Below, piece by piece: positions 1-5,710 of a stretch of 6,295 bases of DNA. The position numbers were made by a program, and so were the translations under genes. Within the stretch, counting starts at the first letter, position 1. The number at the start of each line of letters is the position of its first letter. The notes beneath the pieces are model-generated. The model worked only from the letters and a program-made list of their open reading frames with translations. It ran no database searches and was not told the DNA's origin. The DNA lies in assembly GCA_028701635.1 (NCBI GenBank), contig JAQVQJ010000079.1, forward strand, positions 1-6,295, read 5' to 3'. This DNA comes from Clostridia bacterium (GTDB lineage Bacteria > Bacillota_A > Clostridia > Christensenellales > UBA1242).

Positions 1-963
1 CAAGTTGGGCTGTTGTTTTTGTTTCCCTTATTGTTAGTGTCAAAACTTAATAAAAGGACTTCGGCTCAAACACTCGATGACTTTAATTTTAGAAAAATTG
101 ATTTTAAAACGATATTAATATCAATTGTGATAGGAATTATTGTATTTATTTTAACAGTTGTTATAAGTTCATTTTTTAGTTTTTTACTCGGAATGTTTGG
201 ATATTCTTCGAGTTCAGGAGGAGACTCTTCCGTTTCGACATGGCAAAGTTTTATTTTGTCTATAATTATAATTGCCGTTCTTCCAGCATTTTGCGAGGAG
301 TTCACTCATAGGGGAATGCTCTTGTCTGGGCTAAAAGAATTGGGTGCAAAAAAAGCAATCATTTATTCTGCGCTATTTTTTGGATTACTTCATCTCAATA
401 TAGAGCAGTTCTTTTATGCTACAATCATCGGAATAGTTTTAGGGGGAGTTTCTCTTCTTTCCAGAAGTATAATCCCGGCAATGATAATACATTTTATCAA
501 TAATTTTATTAACGTTTATTTGGATTTTGCAAGTTCAAATGCGTTACCTGGTGGAGATTTGTTGTCAAGAATTAGTTTATTTCTAACCGAGGGAAATCCT
601 TTTTTAAACATCATATTTATTGTGCTTTTTATAAGTTTATTAATTATTTTATTGCTTTATTTAATAACGATATTGTTAAAAATAAATGCCCAAAAGTCAT
701 TTAAGGAATATGCCGAAGCCATGGCGATTAAAGAATTAAGGAATGAAATTTTAGGGGACGCTATCGAGCCCAAAGAGCCAATAAGAAAAAGTTTTTTTAA
801 CAAGTTGAGAACTTCAAGTTTTGTTCAAGTTCCCTACGAAGTGTTGGGATTTTATATAACACCGCAAGTAAAAATGGGAAAGTTGGATAAGGTTTTTATA
901 TATAGCACTTTCTTACTTTCGGGATTAATTACTTTATTTACGTTTATTTGGGGAGTTTTATAA
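1..963 (+). CDS. CPBP-family intramembrane metalloprotease (5' end outside window)
   Basis: The reading frame is open from base 1, so the true start lies upstream; the TTG at 13 is only the first possible start inside the window. Counting from that TTG, the three CPBP (Abi/CAAX protease, Rce1-like) motifs appear in order within hydrophobic segments: EExxxR (E95, E96, R100), FxxxH (F123, H127) and HxxxN (H160, N164). In this family these residues form the active site in the membrane. Hydrophobic segments lie near residues 34-60, 78-92, 115-128, 135-160 and 196-223. A charged cytosolic-looking stretch (about 224-292) leads to one last membrane segment (295-315), a C-terminal extension beyond the usual CPBP core. 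Family members process prenylated proteins or peptides, or give bacteriocin immunity; the substrate here is unknown. The gene converges on the sigma-factor gene with one base between stop codons and no terminator hairpin visible. Confidence 0.9.
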   Translation, partial: QVGLLFLFPLLLVSKLNKRTSAQTLDDFNFRKIDFKTILISIVIGIIVFILTVVISSFFSFLLGMFGYSSSSGGDSSVSTWQSFILSIIIIAVLPAFCEEFTHRGMLLSGLKELGAKKAIIYSALFFGLLHLNIEQFFYATIIGIVLGGVSLLSRSIIPAMIIHFINNFINVYLDFASSNALPGGDLLSRISLFLTEGNPFLNIIFIVLFISLLIILLLYLITILLKINAQKSFKEYAEAMAIKELRNEILGDAIEPKEPIRKSFFNKLRTSSFVQVPYEVLGFYITPQVKMGKLDKVFIYSTFLLSGLITLFTFIWGVL

Positions 964-964
964 T

Positions 965-1567
965 TTATCTTAAATAGGACAACTTTGATTTAATTCGAGT
1001 TAGGCTATTCTCAATACTTTTTTCAGTCTTGTTTAATTTACTAGACATAAGTTTATAACTAAGTCCACTCAAATATAGAGATAATACTTGTTTTTCAAAT
1101 TTACTTAAATTATCCGATATTTCTTTTTTAATATTTTCCACTCTTTCTTTTGAAATAAGTTGTTCGTCGGGAAGTTGGGAAGGGGAAGGGATTATAAAAT
1201 AAAGGAGTTCTTCATCCTCGTTGTCTTCTTGATTAAAATCATATCCACCTTGATTATTTAAACTAATAGACTCGTTAAGGGCCTTATTTTTTTGCCTATT
1301 TGCTGTTTTTATTGCTGACTGTATTTGCCGGTTAATACAAAGACTTGCGAAATAAATAAACTCCGGATTTAATTTAGGGTTATAACTTTGATACGCTTTA
1401 AACAGTCCAATCATTGCTTCTTGATAAAGGTCGTCTTCATCTTGTCCAGCCAAAAAATATCTTCTGGCTATTTTTAAAGCCAAAGATTTATATTTAGTGA
1501 ATAATTCTTCAAGGGCAAGTTCATTGCCCAGTTTTGCCTTTTGTATTAATTCCAAATCGTTTATCAC
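965..1567 (-). CDS. sigH: SigH-like sigma-70 family RNA polymerase sigma factor
   Basis: This 200-residue protein has the layout of Bacillus/Clostridium SigH (Spo0H). Region 2 spans about residues 21-93, with the core-binding DLYQEAMIGLFKA stretch (46-58) and the -10-recognition and melting part at 70-93 (FASLCINRQI, IKTANRQK), which closely resembles SigH. Region 4 spans about 152-198 with a helix-turn-helix near 168-193. The linker carries an acidic stretch (about 109-121). SigH directs early sporulation, competence and stationary-phase genes in Bacillota; which of these applies here is not visible. The start is GTG (minus-strand bases 1567-1565); the N-terminus aligns with SigH from there. 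No Shine-Dalgarno precedes it, and a strong promoter places the transcript start on the G of GTG, suggesting leaderless translation. In model species sigH lies near rlmB, secE and nusG; here it sits between a protease and a phosphatase, so it may be a paralogue. Confidence 0.88.
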   Translation of the reverse strand: MINDLELIQKAKLGNELALEELFTKYKSLALKIARRYFLAGQDEDDLYQEAMIGLFKAYQSYNPKLNPEFIYFASLCINRQIQSAIKTANRQKNKALNESISLNNQGGYDFNQEDNEDEELLYFIIPSPSQLPDEQLISKERVENIKKEISDNLSKFEKQVLSLYLSGLSYKLMSSKLNKTEKSIENSLTRIKSKLSYLR

Positions 1568-1602
1568 AAAGTGATTATATAAAAAATAAAGAGATAAGTC
1601 AA
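1567..1602 (-). promoter_or_regulatory. Sigma-A promoter of the sigH-like gene, predicted leaderless
   Basis: On the minus strand TTGACT (1602-1597) is followed by exactly 17 bases and TATAAT (1579-1574). Six bases further, +1 would be base 1567, the G of the GTG start. A short inverted repeat, ATCAC-AAA-GTGAT (plus strand 1563-1575), overlaps the -10 box and the start codon and could be an operator. The start site is computed from spacing, not measured. Confidence 0.8.
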
Positions 1603-1616
1603 TTTTAAATCCGATA

Positions 1617-1652
1617 TTGACATTAGGAGGTTCTTAGTTTATTATTGATATA
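1617..1652 (+). promoter_or_regulatory. Sigma-A promoter of the HAD phosphatase gene, predicted leaderless
   Basis: TTGACA (1617-1622) is followed by 17 bases and TATTAT (1640-1645). The usual spacing puts +1 at base 1652, the A of the ATG. The AGGAGG at 1625-1630 lies inside the promoter spacer and 21 bases before the ATG, so it should be neither transcribed from this promoter nor correctly spaced as a ribosome binding site. The -35 box faces the sigH -35 box across 14 bp, so the two promoters are back to back. Confidence 0.78.
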
Positions 1653-2485
1653 TGGATAACAAGGTTAAGAAAATAGCCATAATGTATGATTTTGATTATA
1701 CTTTAACATATAAATGTATGCAGGAATTTGGATTGTTCCCAGAGATTATGGGAATGTCTTGGGAGTCTTTTATACAAGAAAAAAGAGATTTGGAAAAAAG
1801 ATTAAGTGCCGATTCCGTTTCAGCTTATCTTTATCTTATTTTAAAAAAAGCAAAAGAAAAAAATATAAAAATAACCCGCGAAGGTTTTAATAAACTAGGT
1901 AAAAATATAGAATATTTTCTAGGGGTAGAATCTTGGTTTGATCGAATAAATAAGTTTGGGGAAGAACAAGGAGTTGTTATTGAGCATTTTGTATTAAGCT
2001 CAGGCATTAAGGAACTTATAGACGGATGTTCTATTGCTAAGCATTTTAAAAAGATTTACGCTTGTGAATATTTTTACAACGATGAAGGACTTGCAGATGG
2101 GGTTTCTAACTTTGTAAACTTTACAAACAAAACGCAGTTTGTTTTTAGAATTAATAAAGGGTGTTTGGATGTTAATGACGATAGAGTTTTAAATAGTTAT
2201 GTTCCTCAAAATGAAAGAGAAATACCTTTTACAAATATGATTTACTTTGGTGATGGAGATACAGATGTTCCTTGTATGCAGTTAATTAAAGACAAGGGTG
2301 GGAAATCGGTCGCGGTGTATAATGAAAAAAATTTTGATACAGCAGAGAGGTTGTATAAAGAGGGTAGAGTTAACTTTTTCGCCCCGGCAGATTACAGGGA
2401 AGGCAGTTTTTTAGAATTGTCGATTAAAGCAATTATAAAAAATATGGCAAAAAGAGAATGTAAAGATATTTATAAAGATGCATAA
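1652..2485 (+). CDS. HAD-superfamily hydrolase, phosphoserine-phosphatase-like
   Basis: The 277-residue protein carries haloacid-dehalogenase phosphatase motifs: motif I DFDYT (nucleophile D13, acid/base D15), motif II serine in VLSSG (S116/S117), a candidate motif III lysine at K160, and motif IV GDGDTD (D201, D205) for magnesium. A helical cap of about 85 residues separates motifs I and II, as in the phosphoserine-phosphatase-like (C1 cap) branch. It should be a cytosolic magnesium-dependent phosphomonoesterase; the substrate cannot be read from sequence. ATG 1652 is the first start after an in-frame TGA at 1646. A later ATG at 1682 would leave only one residue before the motif I segment and is less likely. 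No Shine-Dalgarno is correctly spaced; the promoter places the transcript start at the ATG. It is divergent from the sigma-factor gene and no co-transcribed partner is seen downstream. Confidence 0.88.
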   Translation: MDNKVKKIAIMYDFDYTLTYKCMQEFGLFPEIMGMSWESFIQEKRDLEKRLSADSVSAYLYLILKKAKEKNIKITREGFNKLGKNIEYFLGVESWFDRINKFGEEQGVVIEHFVLSSGIKELIDGCSIAKHFKKIYACEYFYNDEGLADGVSNFVNFTNKTQFVFRINKGCLDVNDDRVLNSYVPQNEREIPFTNMIYFGDGDTDVPCMQLIKDKGGKSVAVYNEKNFDTAERLYKEGRVNFFAPADYREGSFLELSIKAIIKNMAKRECKDIYKDA

Positions 2486-2518
2486 ATATACAAAATAATA
2501 AAAAGTTATGCAATATAT

Positions 2519-2551
2519 TTGACATTATCATAAATATATGATATATATAAT
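2519..2551 (+). promoter_or_regulatory. Sigma-A promoter of the exported-protein gene
   Basis: TTGACA (2519-2524), a 17-base spacer and TATATA (2542-2547) with an extended -10 TG at 2539-2540. An overlapping TATAAT (2546-2551) would give a 21-base spacer and is less likely. +1 near 2554 gives a leader of about 48 bases, unlike the leaderless promoter of the preceding gene. An inverted repeat TATCAT-N6-ATGATA (2526-2543) fills the spacer and touches the -10 box, so it may bind a regulator. Confidence 0.6.
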
Positions 2552-2601
2552 AATAAACATTTCTGTTCAAGAAAATGAATAGAATAAATTAGAGGGAAAA
2601 T

Positions 2602-3477
2602 TTGGAATATAACAGAAGAAAATTTAATATAATAGTTGTTTTTACCTTATGTTTAATATGTTTTGTAGTCGTATTTTCATCGGTGGATTTTTCTTCTGCT
2701 GAAAAAATAGGGGTAGTGGACAGCACAAGCGCAGAGCCAGAAGAAGAATATATCGAAGATGAGCAAGAAGAAGGGGAAGAGTCAGAAGAAGTTAACGTGA
2801 AAGTTCCTAAGTTTAATACATCATGGCAATGTTTGTTATATTCAATAGATATGTTGAATAAAGCTAATTATAGGATAATAACAACCCAAACGGTTGTTGG
2901 CGAAGTTTATGGAATTAGTAAGGTTCAAACGGTTAATAACTCGCTTTATGTTTGCTCTGATGGTATTTATACAAAATTAATAGGCTCTGGTGCAAAAAGT
3001 CTTTCCGAATTTGCGTATGGAGATGGGACAGCTATAACAACAAAAAGAGATGGAAAAATTAGCAAATACACCTACGCAAGCTACAAGGCAACTGTTGGAG
3101 TTAATTTGGGTGGGTTATCATACTATATATATAGAGATGAGAAGACCTCTACGGCTTCGGTCACCGATAAAAGCCGTCCAATTGATACCTATTATACAAT
3201 ACAAGCTACATTATTTCAAAGCGCTCTAGTAGATTATTTAAAGGTTATGGACTTTAATGCTGGTGGTGGAAGTAATCCGGAGATATTATCTTCATCTTTA
3301 ACCTTTAAAATAGATAAAAAAACTGCTAGGATAAAATCTATTAAATCTTCTGAAGTTTATAAAATTACTCAATTTGGATTTAGGCCAACTTGTACTTCAA
3401 CTGCAACCTCACTCTTCAGTTATAAAGACTATGCAGGTTCTGATGTAGTAAACGAAATAAAATCACAACTAAAATAG
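2602..3477 (+). CDS. Exported or membrane-anchored protein of unknown function with acidic linker
   Basis: I do not recognise a family. The 291-residue protein begins with a basic N-terminus (NRRK) and one hydrophobic segment (about residues 9-27), then FSSA, a plausible signal peptidase I site after A33; it is otherwise a single membrane anchor. No lipobox fits (C17 and C20 lack the -3 to -1 pattern). Residues 45-64 are very acidic (over half Glu/Asp), a flexible linker across the wall or at the surface. The remaining ~220 residues (about 72-291) are polar, rich in Ser, Thr, Tyr and Lys with alternating beta-type patterns and three cysteines (C77, C118, C264), suggesting a folded extracytoplasmic domain. 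The start is TTG at 2602, with AGAGGG (2591-2596) five bases upstream; an in-frame TAG at 2590 rules out earlier starts. No obvious terminator follows. Confidence 0.72.
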   Translation: MEYNRRKFNIIVVFTLCLICFVVVFSSVDFSSAEKIGVVDSTSAEPEEEYIEDEQEEGEESEEVNVKVPKFNTSWQCLLYSIDMLNKANYRIITTQTVVGEVYGISKVQTVNNSLYVCSDGIYTKLIGSGAKSLSEFAYGDGTAITTKRDGKISKYTYASYKATVGVNLGGLSYYIYRDEKTSTASVTDKSRPIDTYYTIQATLFQSALVDYLKVMDFNAGGGSNPEILSSSLTFKIDKKTARIKSIKSSEVYKITQFGFRPTCTSTATSLFSYKDYAGSDVVNEIKSQLK

Positions 3478-3554
3478 TTTAACTAAAAAGTTTTGTATAA
3501 ATGTTAAATTGTTGTGAAGAGGAAAATTGAACAATAAAAATAATAATTCTATAA

Positions 3555-4097
3555 TACCAAAAACAAAAAGAATTAACAAAGTCGGCGGTATTATCATTAG
3601 CAGATATAATAGAAAAATTTGAAGGGAATAGTAAAAAATCTGTATTAATTAGATTAGAGGCAGAAGAATCTAGAATAAAAGCCAAGTGGATAGATATAGT
3701 TTTGGATCAAGAATTTATTAAAGGGATGTCAAATATTCTATTTGGGATATTTAATTGGTATGTCTTAGTTGCAAAAGATGGACAGGAATTTTACACATCA
3801 GATGACCCAGTTTCTAAGTTATATACGGATCATTCTCCTTATGGTAGCCCAGAATTTGATCAATTAATTGTTTTTCCCCTGGCTCCATCTGTTTGTTTGC
3901 TTTTGATTAATAAAGATTTAGAAAAAGTAATTGATGTTGGGGCAGTAAAACCTAACGAATTTAATTATGTTGAGGATCGTTGGCTTTTTAAATGTAACTT
4001 GATAATAGCAATAAAAGCAAAAAGATTTATTTTTTCTAAAGAAAATAATTTTGATATTGTAAATAACTTAATTAAAAATAAAAAGGCAGTTGATTAA
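3555..4097 (+). pseudogene. DUF4238-like gene remnant, 5' truncated
   Basis: The frame is open from 3555 to the TAA at 4095-4097 (180 residues) and resembles the C-terminal two thirds of DUF4238 proteins. A helical segment is followed by NWYVLVAKDGQEFYTSDDPV and a later FPLAPSVCLLL strand, the hallmark end of that family. DUF4238 proteins are usually about 250-300 residues and begin with a HYVPQFYL-type motif, absent here. In-frame stops lie just upstream (TGA 3528, TAA 3552), and the only in-frame starts near the domain (TTG 3702, ATG 3726) lack a ribosome binding site and fall inside the conserved part. I therefore call it a decayed accessory gene rather than a 131-residue protein. Family function is not established. 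Its end lies 10 bases from the tRNA-derived repeat at 4107, consistent with loss of its 5' part by rearrangement near an integration site. The family call is from memory of the motif pattern. Confidence 0.65.
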
Positions 4098-4106
4098 CTT
4101 CTTCTT

Positions 4107-4180
4107 TGGTTGGAATGAATGGACTCGCGGAAGTTGCGAAAGCAACGGAGTCGCGAAGCGGACATCGACCCCCACCTTAT
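4107..4180 (-). repeat. Second, interrupted copy of the tRNA-Ile 3' tail (att-like scar)
   Basis: Two blocks match the tRNA-Ile tail at 4335-4379 without mismatch: 4107-4127 equals 4335-4355 (21 bases) and 4163-4180 equals 4359-4376 (18 bases). In the intact tail the blocks are joined by three bases (AAC on the plus strand); here they are split by 35 bases (4128-4162). The break lies in the T-loop, so this copy cannot form a T-arm. The extra sequence is self-complementary: GTTGC-GAAA-GCAAC (4133-4146), with outer arms GACTC (4122-4126) and GAGTC (4148-4152). Homology stops in the anticodon loop, as for the other copy. It may be a leftover attachment site from an earlier integration, later invaded by a small palindrome. 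Confidence 0.7.
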
Positions 4181-4295
4181 ACCCGCTAGCCAAGAAGTTT
4201 TCGTGCGGGGCGTTCGCGAATTGCATTCGCTCGGCTACAGGGTTCCACCCTGATGCAAGCGATGCTTGCGTTTTGCTTTGCAAAACAAGGTGGGG
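4170..4295. repeat. GC-rich multi-hairpin palindromic element
   Basis: An outer pair CCCCACCTT (4170-4178) and AAGGTGGGG (4287-4295) encloses five hairpins in a row. They are CCCGC/GCGGG (4182-4186 with 4205-4209), GCGAAT-TGC-ATTCGC (4216-4230), CAGGGT-TCC-ACCCTG (4238-4252), GCAAGC-GAT-GCTTGC (4255-4269) and GTTTTGC-TTT-GCAAAAC (4270-4286). Four of these have a perfect 6- or 7-bp stem with a 3-base loop. The tract is much richer in G and C than its surroundings. It can fold equally as DNA cruciform or as RNA from either strand. It could be a small non-autonomous mobile repeat, a structured RNA, or part of an attachment region; sequence alone does not decide. Open frames across it overlap the tRNA-derived repeat and are not treated as genes. 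Confidence 0.6.
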
Positions 4296-4300
4296 TAAAT

Positions 4301-4325
4301 AAAAAAACTATACTGTTCGTATAGT
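4301..4325 (-). terminator. Intrinsic terminator of the tRNA-Ile locus
   Basis: Read on the minus strand, ACTATAC-GAACA-GTATAGT (4325-4307) forms a perfect 7-bp stem and runs directly into six T residues (4306-4301). The stem begins nine bases after the CCA end of the tRNA tail at 4335, the usual layout for a tRNA gene and its terminator, so this is probably the original terminator of the tRNA-Ile gene. Confidence 0.82.
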
Positions 4326-4334
4326 CTTAGTTTC

Positions 4335-4379
4335 TGGTTGGAATGAATGGACTCGAACCATCGACCCCCACCTTATCAG
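4335..4379 (-). pseudogene. tRNA-Ile(GAU) 3' half only; attR-like attachment site
   Basis: On the minus strand these 45 bases read as the 3' half of a tRNA. In order they are the anticodon loop CTGATAA (anticodon GAT), 3' anticodon stem GGTGG, variable loop GGGTC, T-stem GATGG, T-loop TTCGAGT, T-stem CCATT, acceptor 3' strand CATTCCA, discriminator A and CCA. The T-stem pairs fully (one G-U). The 5' half is absent: sequence before the loop gives no CCACC to pair with GGTGG, no D-arm and no TGGAATG acceptor strand. A tRNA cut exactly at the anticodon loop, with its terminator kept, is the classic trace of tyrosine-recombinase integration into a tRNA gene. The element should lie to the right (4380 onward), with a rebuilt tRNA-Ile at its far end outside the window. 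Confidence 0.78.
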
Positions 4380-4409
4380 AACGCAACTCTTTTTTGCGAA
4401 AATTCTACC

Positions 4410-4504
4410 CTGTGCTTTTAACACTGCTAAAATACAGCGAATTAGCACAGTAAAATAAAAACTGCAACACTCATAAAATCCAAACATACTGCAATTTACT
4501 GCAA
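4410..4504. repeat. Short inverted and direct repeats beside the attachment site
   Basis: A 7-bp inverted repeat, CTGTGCT (4410-4416) and AGCACAG (4444-4450), is followed by three copies of ACTGCAA (4461-4467, 4488-4494, 4498-4504). A weaker pair, CGCAA (4382-4386) and TTGCG (4394-4398), lies just outside the tRNA tail. Clusters of short repeats within about 200 bp of an att core are typical of the arm-type sites bound by tyrosine integrases. The assignment is inferred from position only; no integrase gene is in the window. Confidence 0.45.
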
Positions 4505-4537
4505 ATGTCTGTTTTTAAGCAAAATTAGCCGCTTTTG

Positions 4538-4577
4538 AACTGTCTAAAACGACTTAAAACTACTTAGAACTATCTAA
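4538..4577. repeat. Four tandem 10-bp repeats, consensus AACTAYCTAA
   Basis: Four consecutive 10-base units read AACTGTCTAA, AACGACTTAA, AACTACTTAG and AACTATCTAA, each sharing AAC at positions 1-3 and a CTTA or CTAA-like end. The 10-bp period puts each unit on the same face of the helix, as expected for cooperative protein binding. The array lies between the hipA stop codon and the tRNA tail, so it could be integrase arm sites or another protein-binding array. No open frame or clear terminator is seen in the rest of 4505-4618. Confidence 0.5.
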
Positions 4578-4618
4578 ATTATTCACTCAATAAAATAATT
4601 GAATCTGGAAAAAATATT

Positions 4619-5710
4619 TTATTTTAAGTTAAATTTTATTGTTTTTATAATTTCTTCACATTCCTTTAAGGATAACTTCATTTCTTTTGCAAAGTTTAAT
4701 AAATCGCTTTCTGTTGGGTTGCCAATACCTAGCACAGTCATTTCATGTTCAAATTTATTATTAGTTTTTGTAATATCGTATGCTGGCGTTAGTTTATATC
4801 CATTTTGAATTTCATCATATAAAAACGCAAAGTTTTTTCCATGATCATCTTTATTTTTATATAAAACATTAAAACACATTCTTCTATATGCTTCGTATAT
4901 ATCATTTTGGTTTACGCATATTTTTTGAATTACTTGAAATAAATGAGCGTAATCTAAATTCGGTATTCTGTGAGTTGTTTCTAAAATTGCTGATAGCGAA
5001 ATCATATGGATTTTTTTATCATTAATTCTATCAAATCTTTTAGCACCAAAAAATCCTTTATATATTTTTGATGGAAACAGTTTAAAGTCGTTTGTATTAA
5101 TACCACATTTATTGGCAGTTTGATTTGCTTCATATTCCAACTGCCCAATATTTTTTGGATCAATAGAAGAAGGGAATTTTACAATCCATTCGCCTAATTC
5201 ATCCTTAATATGTGCCTTTGGTCTTGCACCACCACTAGATCCACCAAAAGCAAAAATTTTATCTAAATCAATTTTTTCATCAGTATCATCTAATATCTTT
5301 TTAACTTCGTTAGCAAGCTCATCAAGATCCACGGCTTGTTTTTCTTCAGCAATTTGCATAGGTTCATAATCAAGACCACCTAAACCTTTGCCGCTTATTA
5401 AAGTAAGCCTTACTATTGGCGATAATTTGTCAAAATTAATTCCTCTTTTTGTCAGCATTCTTCTTACTAATAATTCTCCCCAACCATCTGGTAAAGAATC
5501 GTTAAACACTCCAAACAAACCATTAAAATGTGGCGAAGAGGAAATATAAACCTTATCAGTCAATGGCAAAGAAAATGGAGAGATAGAAAAACCATCTCTT
5601 ATCCACTCGTCAGCATATTGAAATGCAATTTGTTTGTTATCAAGTTCTTGTAAATAACCAACAACCTTGTTGTTAAATTTAACAACTACATTTTTAATAT
5701 TAATATTCAT
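4619..5710 (-). CDS. hipA: HipA-family serine/threonine kinase toxin
   Basis: The 363-residue protein has HipA architecture. The N-terminal domain covers about residues 5-115 (FSLPL at 46-50, FNGLFGVFNDSLPDGWG at 62-78, as in HipA). The kinase core includes the glycine/serine loop GGSSGGARPK (156-165, counterpart of the loop carrying the autophosphorylated serine in E. coli HipA), a strand lysine in WIVKF (K178), AKRFDR (223-228), the catalytic loop NKDDHGKNF (286-294, D289 the likely catalytic base region) and the metal-binding AYDIT (310-314). All kinase motifs look intact. In E. coli HipA phosphorylates glutamyl-tRNA synthetase, halts translation and promotes persistence; the target here is unknown. 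The ATG overlaps the hipB stop by one base (TAATG), with AAAGGA about nine bases upstream, so translation is probably coupled. It lies next to the tRNA-Ile scar and is probably element cargo. Confidence 0.93.
   Translation of the reverse strand: MNINIKNVVVKFNNKVVGYLQELDNKQIAFQYADEWIRDGFSISPFSLPLTDKVYISSSPHFNGLFGVFNDSLPDGWGELLVRRMLTKRGINFDKLSPIVRLTLISGKGLGGLDYEPMQIAEEKQAVDLDELANEVKKILDDTDEKIDLDKIFAFGGSSGGARPKAHIKDELGEWIVKFPSSIDPKNIGQLEYEANQTANKCGINTNDFKLFPSKIYKGFFGAKRFDRINDKKIHMISLSAILETTHRIPNLDYAHLFQVIQKICVNQNDIYEAYRRMCFNVLYKNKDDHGKNFAFLYDEIQNGYKLTPAYDITKTNNKFEHEMTVLGIGNPTESDLLNFAKEMKLSLKECEEIIKTIKFNLK

Noticed and set aside
66..305. Minus-strand open frame inside the protease gene
   Set aside because: Lies opposite well-supported CPBP coding sequence and has no family features.
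2575..2592. Five-codon upstream frame (ATG to TAG) before the exported-protein gene
   Set aside because: No ribosome binding site in front of it; such short frames are expected by chance in AT-rich leaders.
3468..3495. Possible terminator after the exported-protein gene
   Set aside because: Only 4-5 bp A/T-rich stems (AACTA-AAA-TAGTT) without a following T-run.
3479..3685. Minus-strand open frame of 68 codons
   Set aside because: Opposite the DUF4238-like remnant; no ribosome binding site and low-complexity product.
4068..4302. Open frames of about 70 codons on both strands across the GC-rich tract
   Set aside because: They overlap the tRNA-derived repeat and the hairpin array; GC-rich palindromes lack stop codons by composition. 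No ribosome binding site or recognisable protein.
4107..4379. CRISPR array
   Set aside because: Only two repeat copies, one interrupted, with unequal spacing and a clear tRNA origin; no cas genes.
4335..4460. A complete tRNA gene on the minus strand
   Set aside because: No D-arm, no 5' acceptor strand and no partner for the GGTGG anticodon stem upstream of the loop; only the 3' half is present.
4599..4808. Plus-strand open frame over the hipA 3' end
   Set aside because: Antisense of hipA codons; hydrophobic composition follows from the AT-rich complement.
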